Shown here: piece after piece, positions 1-10,561 of the stretch
How the letters are laid out: each line of letters starts with the position of its first letter
How positions within the stretch are numbered: the first letter of the stretch is position 1
Assembly: GCF_024448985.1 (NCBI RefSeq)
Contig: NZ_JAMOII010000012.1
Span: 1 to 64,000, forward strand
DNA: 64,000 bases
Origin: Stutzerimonas stutzeri
Lineage (GTDB): Bacteria > Pseudomonadota > Gammaproteobacteria > Pseudomonadales > Pseudomonadaceae
Direction of reading: 5' to 3'
Program-made: the position numbers and the translations under genes
The notes under the pieces: generated by a model
Database searches by the model: none
What the model was told of the DNA's origin: nothing
Seen by the model: only the letters and a program-made list of their open reading frames with translations

Positions 1-70
1 ACGCCTTCCCGACCTTCCCCCGATGATCAGTCGGGAACTATCACCCCAAATAGCGTGGTAGTCGAGATAC

Positions 71-95
71 AAGGGTGGGCTGAAGCCCACCCTAC
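71..95 (-). repeat. REP element, family A
   Basis: A short palindrome built on GGTGGGC/GCCCACC with a GTAGG head, here read on the minus strand. The same unit recurs at about ten other places in the window. It lies in the otherwise empty 297 bases before the first gene, in which I see no other feature. Confidence 0.8.
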
Positions 96-297
96 AGGCG
101 CCACGGATGCGCTACAGCCCATCGGTCGAGGGACTACCAGGCTCCTGCATACTGCTAGGCTGCGACAGCAAACCCGCGGTTCAGAGCGCTTCGACCCTAT
201 TTCAGACTGACCCCGGACGCCGTTGTCAACGATCGGCACCTGCAGCCGACAACAACAAGCAAAACCGCCGCCCACCCGCCAGAGCAGACCGTTCCCC

Positions 298-2133
<1,836 letters not shown>

Positions 2134-2158
2134 AGATGAGCACAAGGATGAATCTGCA

Positions 2159-2683
2159 ATGAAAGTCGTGGTGCTCACGGGAGCCGAATCCACCGGCAAA
2201 AGCTGGCTCGCGGCGCGGTTGCAGCAGCGCTTGGGGGGTGTGGTGGTGGGTGAATACGTCCGCCACTTCATCGAGCGTGAACAGCGCGACACCTGCCTGA
2301 ACGACATCCCCGCTATTGCTCGCGGCCAACTGGGCTGGGAAGACGCTGCGCGGGGCAGGGCGCCTGAACTGCTGATGCTCGATACACACCTGCTGAGCAA
2401 CATGATCTGGAGCCAGACACTGTTCGGCAGCTGCCCGGCGTGGCTGGAAGATGAGCTGCTCGCCCGCCATTACGACCTGCACTTGCTGCTGTCGCCCGAT
2501 GGCGCCGAGTGGCATGCCGACGGCCAGCGCTGCCAACCGGAGGCCGCCGAGCGTTGGCGCTTTCATGAGGCCTGTCGCGGCTGGCTCCAGCGGCACCAGC
2601 AGCCATTCGTGGAGATCGTCGGTGACTGGCCCAGCCGCGAGGCGAAGGCTATCTCTCAGGTGCAGGCGCTGCTGGGTCGTTGA
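2159..2683 (+). CDS. P-loop ATPase, NadR-like nucleoside kinase family
   Basis: A 174-residue soluble protein starting MKVVVLTGAESTGKSW, with the P-loop GAESTGKS at residues 8-15. This form of P-loop, followed by a DTH motif after a hydrophobic strand (LLMLDTHLL), is typical of the ribosylnicotinamide kinase domain of NadR and of AAA_28 proteins. It would phosphorylate a small nucleoside-like substrate. There is no NadR adenylyltransferase or HTH domain, so NAD synthesis is only a possibility. It sits 25 bases after the ABC exporter on the same strand. Confidence 0.75.
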   Translation: MKVVVLTGAESTGKSWLAARLQQRLGGVVVGEYVRHFIEREQRDTCLNDIPAIARGQLGWEDAARGRAPELLMLDTHLLSNMIWSQTLFGSCPAWLEDELLARHYDLHLLLSPDGAEWHADGQRCQPEAAERWRFHEACRGWLQRHQQPFVEIVGDWPSREAKAISQVQALLGR

Positions 2684-2783
2684 TTCGCTGGGTGGCACTC
2701 ACAGGGTAGGCGGCTGTCCTCTGTCGACTGTCTGCGCGGACGTTCAGCTCGGCCCGCTTGAAGCCCGATAACAGAGATCTGAC

Positions 2784-3413
2784 ATGAACATCTTTCTGAC
2801 TTCTTCATTCGCCGACGTCGCGGACCTGTTCGTCACCTTCACCCAAGGCCAGTGTCGGGGCAAGACGGTCACGTTGATTCCCACGGCAAGCCTTGCTGAA
2901 GAGGTGAATGCGTACCTAATCGCCGCTAAGGATGCGCTCGTTGAAGCGGGCCTTGCGATTGATGAGCTCGAAGTGTCGACGGCCAGCCAGCAAGACATTG
3001 CCGACAAGCTCGAACGCAATGACTACATCTATGTGGCCGGCGGCAACACCTTCTTTCTGCTGCAAGAATTGAAGCGCACCGGTGCCGACAAACTGATCGC
3101 CGAGCAGGTTAGGGCAGGTAAGTGCTACATCGGCGAGTCCGCCGGCTCCGCTGTGCTCGCGCCCAGCATCGACTACCTGCAGAGGCTGGATGACCCCAGC
3201 GCGGCGCCTGATCTCGACTCGTTTGCGTCGCTCGCACTGGTGGATTTCTACCCGCTGCCTCATTACGGAAACGCGCCATTCAAAGAGGCGGTTGAGCAGG
3301 TCTTGGTCGAGTACAACGATACGCTGGACCTTCGCCCGTTCAGCAATGACCAGGCGATCGTCATACTGGGCAATAACGTCGATATCCAGACTCGCGCAGA
3401 TCCCGCTGAGTAA
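2784..3413 (+). CDS. Peptidase E-like (family S51) protein
   Basis: A 209-residue cytoplasmic protein of the S51 dipeptidase E / class I glutamine-amidotransferase-like fold. The nucleophile elbow GESAGSAV is visible near residues 117-124, preceded by the YVAGGNTFFLL segment characteristic of the family. Dipeptidase E cleaves Asp-X dipeptides, but many S51 proteins lack proven activity, so the substrate is inferred from family only. A weak ribosome-binding site (AGAGA) precedes the ATG. It appears to be a single-gene unit: 100 bases upstream and about 200 downstream hold no gene. Confidence 0.8.
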   Translation: MNIFLTSSFADVADLFVTFTQGQCRGKTVTLIPTASLAEEVNAYLIAAKDALVEAGLAIDELEVSTASQQDIADKLERNDYIYVAGGNTFFLLQELKRTGADKLIAEQVRAGKCYIGESAGSAVLAPSIDYLQRLDDPSAAPDLDSFASLALVDFYPLPHYGNAPFKEAVEQVLVEYNDTLDLRPFSNDQAIVILGNNVDIQTRADPAE

Positions 3414-3612
3414 AGGCCAGGGCGACGAACCTTTGTGTCCGGGTTCGTATCCCCGGTTCAATCGGGCGCGCCAGCGGGGCGATTTCTTTGTCGTGCCGGG
3501 CTTGGTTTGCTGGCTAGTCGACGCTGCAGCCGTGATGTGTTCAGGGCAATCCTGATCGAGGTTCAGCTGCTGTAGGGGTGGTGTTCCAAGGATGCAAAGG
3601 GTTGGCTGATAC

Positions 3613-4137
3613 CTACTCACCGAACGAGCCGCTGAGCTCGGCGTTACCCGCCCAGTTCTGTGTTAACAGGCCTTTCTCCACGTACCGGTTGAAGCTCGAA
3701 TAGGGCCAGTCCGCGACCTTTTCTACCAGCCCATGCTTGACCGGGTTGTAGTGGATGTAATCAACATGCCGCTGTAAATCCGTTTCGTCCCGAATCTGAT
3801 GCTCCCAATAGCGCCGCTGCCAGATGCCTTTCTCTCGCTTGCGGATCTGGCTCGCGTTGCGAGGCATTGCTGGACGTTGTCGAGAGAATGCGCTCTTGAG
3901 CAGGCTCCAGCGGCCGGCGAAGTCGGCGTTGTCCTTGGGGAGTGTCCAGATAGCGTGCAGATGATGGGGGAGGATGCAGATTGCGAGGGTTTGGAAAGGA
4001 CGGGCGTAGTGGGTCAGACCATAGGCATCTCTGAGCAGTGCGACCTGCTCAACCAGCAAGCGAGATTCGCGGTCAGCCAGGGTCACGGTGAAAAACCACG
4101 TGCCGCCAGGCACCAGACTGCGGCGGTAGTTGGACAT
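3613..4137 (-). CDS. REP-associated tyrosine transposase (RAYT)
   Basis: A 174-residue Y1-type (IS200-like) single-strand transposase of the REP-associated family. The HUH metal-binding motif appears as HLH at residues 59-61 (LPHHLHAIW) and the family signature YIHYNPVKHG at 127-136. RAYTs are usually single-copy, domesticated enzymes that cut and rejoin DNA at the REP sequences flanking them. Two oppositely oriented REPs lie just upstream of the start (4217-4308), the expected arrangement. The frame is intact, so the enzyme is probably functional. No terminal inverted repeats or target duplication of a normal IS are seen. Confidence 0.92.
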   Translation of the reverse strand: MSNYRRSLVPGGTWFFTVTLADRESRLLVEQVALLRDAYGLTHYARPFQTLAICILPHHLHAIWTLPKDNADFAGRWSLLKSAFSRQRPAMPRNASQIRKREKGIWQRRYWEHQIRDETDLQRHVDYIHYNPVKHGLVEKVADWPYSSFNRYVEKGLLTQNWAGNAELSGSFGE

Positions 4138-4216
4138 GGAGGCCTCCTTGCCTTCACGAGATGTATGTCGATGCCGTTGCGCTTCTGTCGATTGATTGGA
4201 GATGCTTGCCGGGCAA

Positions 4217-4308
4217 CGGTGGGCTGAAGCCCACCCTACGGCCGGTTTACGGCAACAGCTTTACGTAACGGAGCGGATCAGCTTGTAGGGTGGGCTTTAG
4301 CCCACCGG
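4217..4308. repeat. REP pair, family A, beside the RAYT gene
   Basis: Two copies of the GTAGGGTGGGC...GCCCACC palindrome: 4217-4239 on the minus strand and 4285-4308 on the plus strand, with the GTAG heads facing each other across about 45 bases. This inverted pair is the probable cognate substrate of the transposase at 3613-4137. Confidence 0.88.
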
Positions 4309-4426
4309 TTGGTAGCTGAGCCGGGATTTATCGCGGTCGCCAACGCTCTCATATGAGTAGCCAGCGAAACACCTGAAATCGAACTGTTTGATGCGGGTGG
4401 GATGGCGTTTCGATAAAGGTGAGCGC

Positions 4427-4831
4427 GTGGACAGTCGAGAGTTCGTGTGGGCCCACTTCAAGCTCAATGCCGAGCAACGCCTGCGGGGGTTCAACTTCTT
4501 CGTGGTGCTGGCAATTTTTGCCGATGGTGGGGTGCTGGCAGCGCTGGAGCGGGGCTTCTCGCCGGGCCTGCTGGTGCTGCTGGGCGCCTTCACCGTCTTG
4601 CTGGCTCTGGTGTTCTGGCTGGTCGATGCCCGCAGTCGTCAGCTTTTGCAGCTGACCATTACGGCGCTCAAAGAGATGGAGACCGAGTTTCCGGCCAGCC
4701 ACCGGTTGTTTGCTCACGATGCGCTGGGGCAAAGCTGGATCATCAGTTATACCTTCGCCATTCGGGCGCTGCTCCTGGCGCAGATGGGGTTTGGTCTGGG
4801 GGTGGTGGCCTACGGGCTGTACCAATGGTGA
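4427..4831 (+). CDS. Small three-helix membrane protein, unknown function
   Basis: I do not recognise this 134-residue protein. It has predicted membrane segments near residues 21-37, 46-66 and 107-130, with a charged stretch between the second and third. The GTG at 4427 is chosen because an AAAGGTGAG ribosome-binding site ends five bases before it; an ATG at 4391 lacks one. The gene stands alone between the REP pair and the DUF945 gene. No catalytic motif is visible. Confidence 0.65.
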   Translation: MDSREFVWAHFKLNAEQRLRGFNFFVVLAIFADGGVLAALERGFSPGLLVLLGAFTVLLALVFWLVDARSRQLLQLTITALKEMETEFPASHRLFAHDALGQSWIISYTFAIRALLLAQMGFGLGVVAYGLYQW

Positions 4832-4977
4832 CGGCCGTGATTTGTTGCGACGTTCTCACGCTGCCCATCCTGTTGCATGGCGCGCTGGAGCCCGTGCGGG
4901 CACGCTGTTAGAGTGCCGCCGCTTGCCAATCACCGGCTGACGGGACGTCTGCCCAGCCGCCGCACAGGATGCTTTCC

Positions 4978-6450
4978 ATGAAAAAGCTCGTACTCGCCGT
5001 TGCCGTACCCCTGGCCCTCATCGGTGCCGCCACTGTTTACACCAGCACCCAGGTCGAATCGACCGCGCGCAATGCCGTCGACCAGGCCAATATCAAGCTG
5101 CGCGAGATGAGCATCGGCGGGGGTGCCGGCGCCAACCTGAAGCTGCTCAGCTTCGAACGCGGGCTGCTGTCCAGTGACGCCCGCTACCAGATCGACATCG
5201 AGGTGCCCGATGACGAGGGCAACACGCAGCAGTATTCGCTGCTGTTACAGGATCACCTCGAGCATGGCCCGTTTCCGGTCTCGCGTCTGGCGCGAGGCCG
5301 CTTGATGCCCGTCGCCGCCCAGAGCCACGTCAAGCTCGAGCGGACGCCGCTGACCGAAAAGCTGTTCGAAGCTGCCTCGGGTGAAATGCCGCTAGTAGGC
5401 GATGTGACCATTGGCTACGACGGCCGCCAGCACGGCGAGCTGCGCTCGGCTGCCTTCAACGTCGCGGACGAAGAGGGCACGCTTCGTGTCTCGCCCGGCA
5501 CCGTCACCTTCGAAGCGGCAAAGGACGCCACCGCGTTTCGTATGGACGGCGAACTGAAGGACGTCGATCTCAACCTGACCGGCACTGCCAGCAAGCCGGT
5601 ACGGATGAGCATTCGTGGCATCAGCATGTCCGCCGACAAACAGGAGGATGCCAACGGCTTCGCCCTTGGCCCATCAGCCGTTACCGTCGAGCGCATGGAC
5701 ATTCAGGTCGGTGAGGCCCCCGCCGTGGTGATCCAGAAAGCCTCCATCGATGAAATGCTGGGCCGCGGCACCCGTGGCCTCGACCAGACCGTTGCCTACC
5801 GCATCGGTCAGGTGGAAGCCAGAGATCAAACCTTCAGCAACGTCGCCCTGGCGTTCAGCCTGCGCCACCTCGAAGACGCAAGCCTCAAGGCCCTGGTCGA
5901 GAGCTACAAGGCTATTCTCGAAAGCGGCCCCAGCCAGGAGGACGCCCTTGCCAACATGAGCGACGCCCAGCAGAGCGAACTGCAAGCTCAGGCGATGCAG
6001 CTGCTCAAGCACAAGCCCACCCTGGCGCTCGACGAGTTCGGTTTCGAGACCGCTAACGGTGTCGCCCGTCTGTCCGTCGTGCTCGATCTGCAAGGGCCGG
6101 GCGAAGGCGCCGTTGATCCCTTCGCGATGATCACCAGCGCGCTCGCTTCGCTCAAGGCCGACGCCGGTATCGACAAAGGCCTGGTGCGGGACGTTGCCGG
6201 TCTGATCGTGCGACATCAGGGCGATGAGACGGATCCGGTTGCGCTGCAGCAGGAAACCGATGCCGCCACCGATCTGTTCAGCGGCATTGCACTCAACGCA
6301 GGATGGTTCCAGTTACAAGGCGATCGCCTGGCCAGCTCCCTGCACTACACCAATGACAAGGTCACGTTGAACGGCCGCGAGATGAGCGTGCAGGAATTCA
6401 TCGGCTTTGCGTTTGGCTCGGCACAGGGCGCGGGCCTTCTCGGGCAGTAA
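4978..6450 (+). CDS. YdgA-like DUF945 family protein
   Basis: A protein of about 490 residues beginning MKKLVLAVAVPLALIGAATVY, a single N-terminal signal anchor, followed by a long periplasmic region. The pattern of an N-terminal anchor followed by LLSFERGLLSSDARYQIDIEV is characteristic of DUF945 (E. coli YdgA type), whose biochemical role is unknown. An in-frame ATG nine bases upstream (4969) is an alternative start. The gene is followed directly by a good intrinsic terminator and reads towards the nucleotidase gene. Confidence 0.8.
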   Translation: MKKLVLAVAVPLALIGAATVYTSTQVESTARNAVDQANIKLREMSIGGGAGANLKLLSFERGLLSSDARYQIDIEVPDDEGNTQQYSLLLQDHLEHGPFPVSRLARGRLMPVAAQSHVKLERTPLTEKLFEAASGEMPLVGDVTIGYDGRQHGELRSAAFNVADEEGTLRVSPGTVTFEAAKDATAFRMDGELKDVDLNLTGTASKPVRMSIRGISMSADKQEDANGFALGPSAVTVERMDIQVGEAPAVVIQKASIDEMLGRGTRGLDQTVAYRIGQVEARDQTFSNVALAFSLRHLEDASLKALVESYKAILESGPSQEDALANMSDAQQSELQAQAMQLLKHKPTLALDEFGFETANGVARLSVVLDLQGPGEGAVDPFAMITSALASLKADAGIDKGLVRDVAGLIVRHQGDETDPVALQQETDAATDLFSGIALNAGWFQLQGDRLASSLHYTNDKVTLNGREMSVQEFIGFAFGSAQGAGLLGQ

Positions 6451-6474
6451 GTACCGGGCCAGCACGTAAAAAAT

Positions 6475-6496
6475 GCGACCTTCGGGTCGCCTTTTT
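6475..6496 (+). terminator. Intrinsic terminator, probably bidirectional
   Basis: Stem GCGACC/GGTCGC with loop TTCG followed by five T residues. A run of A residues just before the stem gives a T-tract on the other strand as well, so it could also stop the convergent nucleotidase gene. Confidence 0.85.
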
Positions 6497-6555
6497 CATT
6501 CAGCTGCCGGGCGCAAGGACGTGAATCCGCTGCTGCCCGGTCCGCCTGAAGCTGC

Positions 6556-8367
6556 TCAATCAACCCGCATGATGCGCCCTTCCACGTTGCCGCTGAAAGG
6601 TTGCGGCAGCGTCTCGATGTAATCCACCAGCGCATCCAGATCCACCGGTCCAACGACGCGGTTGGTGCCTTCGGTGAGCACGGCGAAGTTGTCGCCGCCG
6701 CCGGCTAGGAAGGAGTTGACCGTGACGCGGTAAGTTGCCGCTGGGTTGATCAGCACACCGGTCGCATCACGCATCTCGATCACACGGTTGCCTACGGGGC
6801 GGCTGGCCGACCAACTGTACTGAATGCCGGAAGGCTTGAGCAGACGAGGGTAGCTCTGGCCGATCCACTGCTGTTCGAGCATGGTCTTGAGCTGTATACC
6901 GGTCAGGTCCATGGAGACGAGATCGTTGGCGAACGGCTGGATGGCAAACAGCGCGCCCCAGCTGACTTCCCCACTGGCCAGGTCCGCTCGAATACCGCCC
7001 GGGTTCATGAAGCTTATCTGCGCTTCGGTGGCCACGCGCTGGGCGTCGGCAATCAGATTGCCCAGGGCGGATTCGCCGGCCGGCGTCTCGGTGCGGGTGA
7101 TGTCGCCCTGAGCCAGGCCTACCACGCGCTCGACCAGCGGTTTGACGCGTGCATCGGCCTGCGCCACCAGCGCCGCGACTTCCGGGTCTGGTGATAACCC
7201 GGTGCCTTGGTCGGCCCAGGTAGTGCGCACGACGGCTGACTTCTCGACGATGTCCCGGCTGCGGCGGCTGACCACCAGCTCGATATCGGCATAGGCGGTG
7301 CCGGCCGAAAACGCCTGGGTCACGAGAATCGGCTTGCCGTTGGCGTTGGGTACCAGGGCGTTGGTAAACCCGTGAGCGTGGCCGGAGAGAACCACGTCCA
7401 CCTCGTCGTCCAGGCGTTTGATGATGTCGACTACCGGGCCGGTTACCGTGTCGGCTTCAGGGTTGGTCGGGCCGTCATAGCTGGTCTGCTGGCCGCCCTG
7501 GTGCAAGGCGACGACGATGGCGCGCACGCCGTGGCGACGCAGTTCGGCCACGGACTGGTTGATGGCATCCGCTTCGTCGATGAAGCGCAGGCCGGCAACG
7601 CCGCTAGGCGAGACGATGGATGGCGTTTCCTTCAGCACTGCGCCGATGATGCCGATCCTCACGCCGTCGCGGTAATAGATGGAATAGGGCGGCAACAGGG
7701 ACTCGCCGGTGGATTGGTCGATCACGTTGCTCGAAACCATGGGAAAGCGTGCGCCTTGCCATGATTCTTCGAGGAATGGGCCGTTGCGATGAGTGCCGCC
7801 CGTGTGCAGGCGCAGCAGTTCGGCGCGGCCATCGTCGAACTCATGGTTACCGAGAGTGCCGATCAGATTGCAGCGCTGTTGAGCGAAAGGCTGCACGCTG
7901 CGAGGCATCTGCATTTGCCGGCTGAAGGGCCGGCAATGCGGGTTGGCCAGCAGGTTGAAGAAGCTGATGGAGGGTTCGTCTTCCAGCAAGGCCGAATTCG
8001 GCGGCGAGGCGCCCACCTGATCGCCGTCGTGAACGATGAGCGTGTTGTCGTTGCTCGCCGCCTTCAGGTACGCCGCCAGCACGGCTGCGCCACCTGCCGG
8101 TCGACCGGCGACCGTTCGCGGGGAGAGCTGGCCGTGAAAGTCGTTGATGCTGAGCAGGTTGAGCGACACCACCGGCTCGGGGCGCCAGGCCGGATCTCGC
8201 CAGCTGCGGCGCTCGGCAGCCTGCTGGCGAGCCTTCAGGCCCTCCAGCTGCTCGTCACGATAATCCTGCTCGATGGAGCCGTGCTCGATTTGTACTTGTG
8301 CGATCGCCGGGGCAGCGATGCCGGCCAGGGTAGCGGCTAACAACCAATCCAGTATGCGCGTACGCAT
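6556..8367 (-). CDS. Periplasmic 5'-nucleotidase / 2',3'-cyclic phosphodiesterase family
   Basis: A 603-residue exported enzyme with signal peptide MRTRILDWLLAATLAGIAAPAIAQ (cleavage near residue 24). The calcineurin-like metal-binding motifs occur in order: NDFHG (D76, H78), HDGDQ (about 114-117), GNHEFDDG and LSGHAHG. The C-terminal 5'-nucleotidase domain contains the substrate-clamping aromatic region and the LAGGGDNF segment. UshA-type enzymes release nucleosides and phosphate from extracellular nucleotides for scavenging. The length matches the family. No Pho-box-like repeat was obvious upstream. Confidence 0.9.
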   Translation of the reverse strand: MRTRILDWLLAATLAGIAAPAIAQVQIEHGSIEQDYRDEQLEGLKARQQAAERRSWRDPAWRPEPVVSLNLLSINDFHGQLSPRTVAGRPAGGAAVLAAYLKAASNDNTLIVHDGDQVGASPPNSALLEDEPSISFFNLLANPHCRPFSRQMQMPRSVQPFAQQRCNLIGTLGNHEFDDGRAELLRLHTGGTHRNGPFLEESWQGARFPMVSSNVIDQSTGESLLPPYSIYYRDGVRIGIIGAVLKETPSIVSPSGVAGLRFIDEADAINQSVAELRRHGVRAIVVALHQGGQQTSYDGPTNPEADTVTGPVVDIIKRLDDEVDVVLSGHAHGFTNALVPNANGKPILVTQAFSAGTAYADIELVVSRRSRDIVEKSAVVRTTWADQGTGLSPDPEVAALVAQADARVKPLVERVVGLAQGDITRTETPAGESALGNLIADAQRVATEAQISFMNPGGIRADLASGEVSWGALFAIQPFANDLVSMDLTGIQLKTMLEQQWIGQSYPRLLKPSGIQYSWSASRPVGNRVIEMRDATGVLINPAATYRVTVNSFLAGGGDNFAVLTEGTNRVVGPVDLDALVDYIETLPQPFSGNVEGRIMRVD

Positions 8368-8690
8368 TTGCGAATCCTCGGGGCGGGGGGTTCGACCGAA
8401 ATTAGGAAGCGCAGGTGGCAGGTTGATGACCGCTTGTTGGCGTTTTGGCGCGAGGCGACGTACGGACGACTTCAGCTGAAGTTTTGGGTTTCAGGGCGTG
8501 GTTATGGTTGATGTGGAACACCGTCCAGCCACCCCTTGCCGCTGCGATGGGCGCTGGCGCGCAGATCTTGGTCGCAGCGAAGAACTGATCTAGACAGGCG
8601 CGTCTTGATGTCATCCGTCGCGGGTCGCGCCTGGCACCGAACGCTCACAGCGGGCGCCCGGTCGGTATTACTAACCACCGGGAGATAACG
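8368..8690. other. Intergenic region between divergent genes
   Basis: About 320 bases between the nucleotidase gene (minus) and the small membrane protein gene (plus). It should carry both promoters. I see no repeat, hairpin or convincing operator in it. Confidence 0.5.
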
Positions 8691-9182
8691 ATGACGATAT
8701 CCAGCGATCTGTTTTGGGGCGCCCTGGCGCTCGGCGCGGTGACCGGCATGCGCAGCATGTTGGCACCCGCGATGGTCAGCCGTGCGCTTGCCGCGCGTGA
8801 CGACGTGGATGAAGCGGACGAGCCGGCGCGGACATTGGCCTCGCACCGGGCCCAGCAGTTTCTGATGCCAATGGCTGCTGCCGAATTATTGGGCGACAAG
8901 ATGCCTTTTGCGCCGGACCGGACCATTGTCCCTTCGATGATGTTTCGTGCGGTATCGGGTGGCGTGACTGCGGCGGCGTTAGCCAGCGCAAGGCGTGAGC
9001 CGGTTTGGCTGCCAGCGCTCATCGGCGCGACGGCGGCACTGATCGCATCCGAAATTGGGCTGAAGTTACGCAAGCCCTACCAGAGCAACGCGCTGGACAA
9101 TGCCGCGCTGGGGCTGACCGAAGATGCCGTGGCATTCGCGATGGGGAGCGCTGGAATAAAGCGAGCGTTAGGCGAACGGTGA
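8691..9182 (+). CDS. DUF4126-like small membrane protein
   Basis: A 163-residue protein with several short hydrophobic segments and the GLxTGMRSMLAPA-type start typical of DUF4126 proteins (here ALGAVTGMRSMLAPAMVS). A glycine/alanine-rich C-terminal helix follows the LGLTEDAVAFAMGSAG segment. A GGAG ribosome-binding site precedes the ATG. The family is widespread and uncharacterised, and the gene appears monocistronic. Confidence 0.65.
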   Translation: MTISSDLFWGALALGAVTGMRSMLAPAMVSRALAARDDVDEADEPARTLASHRAQQFLMPMAAAELLGDKMPFAPDRTIVPSMMFRAVSGGVTAAALASARREPVWLPALIGATAALIASEIGLKLRKPYQSNALDNAALGLTEDAVAFAMGSAGIKRALGER

Positions 9183-9422
9183 AGGCGAAAGGCTGAGATT
9201 ACGGACGGCTGCGGTGAATAGAGCGACGCCGTCTCCAGCTTATGGAATAGGCCGGCTGCGATGATCAAAGCAGGGTGCACAGTGGCAAGTTCGCCCGCAC
9301 GATTGTTCAGGGTGTTCGCTTGCAGATATCACTGGGCGAAGCGATACCAGCCGGATGCCGGGCCCTTGAGTTTCACGTTCTGTTTTTAAGGCGTGATCGG
9401 CAGTTTACTCAGCCGGTTTGCT

Positions 9423-9447
9423 CACGGGCCGCTTTGTGCGGCCCGTG
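9423..9447. terminator. Strong GC hairpin at the 3' end of the stress-type gene
   Basis: A perfect ten-base-pair stem CACGGGCCGC/GCGGCCCGTG with a TTTGT loop, 17 bases past the stop of the minus-strand gene at 9464. There is no clear T-tract on either side, so termination is probable but not certain. Confidence 0.45.
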
Positions 9448-9463
9448 TGCTGCCGCTGGTTGA

Positions 9464-10303
9464 TCAGCTTGGTCGGCGAATCACACAAACGCGGTCACTG
9501 CAGGTCCCCGCCTGGCTGGAGGCCGTGTCCTGCATCGCATCGTGGGTGGCGACGGTTTCACCAGCCAGGCCGCCACCAGTCGGCGATGCGGTGGCGGTGG
9601 TTTCCGGATAGTCAGTCCCGGCACGTTTAGCAGCACTGCCGAAATCATACTGGCTGGTATCGGCAATGCTGCTGTCGGCATGGTCGGTCGCTGCGGTATG
9701 GGTGGTGTGGCTGGTACCTACGGCGCCGCCCATCGGAGTCCCGGTATCGAGATGACCACTGCCGGCATGCCGCGCATCAGCGGAGGTCGTGGTCGAGGTC
9801 GCAGTGGTTCGTGTCCCCGCGAAGTGCTTGTCCAGATGGCTGTCGCCGCCGGTCGCACCGGCGTAGGGGCTGGTAGGCCCAGCGTAGCCCGTCGTGGCGC
9901 TCGTACCGCTGGCACCGGCTCCGTCCCCGTCGATGCTGATGGCACCGTTGTATTCCAGTGCATCGCGCGCTTTGATCAATTGATCCTCGTCGTACACGTC
10001 GACTGCGATCACCAACGAGCCTCGGCGCACCGCTTCCGGGTAGGCCGTGGCGTGGCGGCGGTGATCGTCGTGCGGCTCATGGCCGAATAGCGACTTGAAG
10101 AAATGGGCGACCTTCGACTCGTGATGCTCACGGTCAACGGTGCTATCGGTGGTGGAGTAAGGCTCATCGTAGGCATGGATCTGCGCCGTTTCGGCGCCCA
10201 CGGAATGGATCTGCTCTTGGGCAATGCCCCGAGACATCAGGTCACCCTGGGTCCGGGTGGCGTCGGTCAGCGTTGCGAACGCTGCTACCAATGTGTGTTT
10301 CAT
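9464..10303 (-). CDS. General-stress-type protein with low-complexity Thr/Ala/Gly tail
   Basis: A 279-residue protein. Residues 1-125 form a compact alpha/beta domain (MKHTLVAAFATLTDATRTQGDLMSRGI... then GSLVIAVDVYDEDQLIKARDALEYNGAISID) resembling the general stress protein 17M/YflT fold. Residues from about 128 onward are low-complexity, rich in T, A, G, S, H and D, and look disordered. No signal peptide or membrane helix is seen. A GAGGTG ribosome-binding site supports the start. The family link is a recollection of pattern, not a search result. The 258 bases upstream are non-coding and presumably contain its promoter. Confidence 0.7.
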   Translation of the reverse strand: MKHTLVAAFATLTDATRTQGDLMSRGIAQEQIHSVGAETAQIHAYDEPYSTTDSTVDREHHESKVAHFFKSLFGHEPHDDHRRHATAYPEAVRRGSLVIAVDVYDEDQLIKARDALEYNGAISIDGDGAGASGTSATTGYAGPTSPYAGATGGDSHLDKHFAGTRTTATSTTTSADARHAGSGHLDTGTPMGGAVGTSHTTHTAATDHADSSIADTSQYDFGSAAKRAGTDYPETTATASPTGGGLAGETVATHDAMQDTASSQAGTCSDRVCVIRRPS

Positions 10304-10561
10304 GAATCACCTCGCGTTGTGTTGAACAACTGGGTATGCCGAGCGTTGCGCTTATCAAGCGCCCTACGGCACGCCTGGGTGCGAGCACCCATGACAACGG
10401 CTGAGTCATCGGTTGCAACGCTCATGAATATTGGGTCTAGCCGTACGGCTATAGTTCAGCACGGAGGGATCAGCGGTCAGGGCGCGACGGCATTGGCAGC
10501 GGGAGAGAAGGGCGCATGGGCGGGCTGGGCTGAGGTGGCGACCCCTCAGCCCATGCCTGGG

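Noticed and set aside
71-95. The repeated palindromes considered as a CRISPR array
   Set aside because: Units are dispersed singly or in inverted pairs, not regularly spaced with unique spacers, and no cas gene is present.
3430-3475. A tRNA-like stretch with GGTTCAATC after the peptidase E gene
   Set aside because: No acceptor stem, anticodon arm or CCA-compatible end could be folded around it.
4978-6450. The DUF945 gene as part of the neighbouring nucleotidase unit
   Set aside because: The genes are convergent and separated by a terminator, so they are not co-transcribed.
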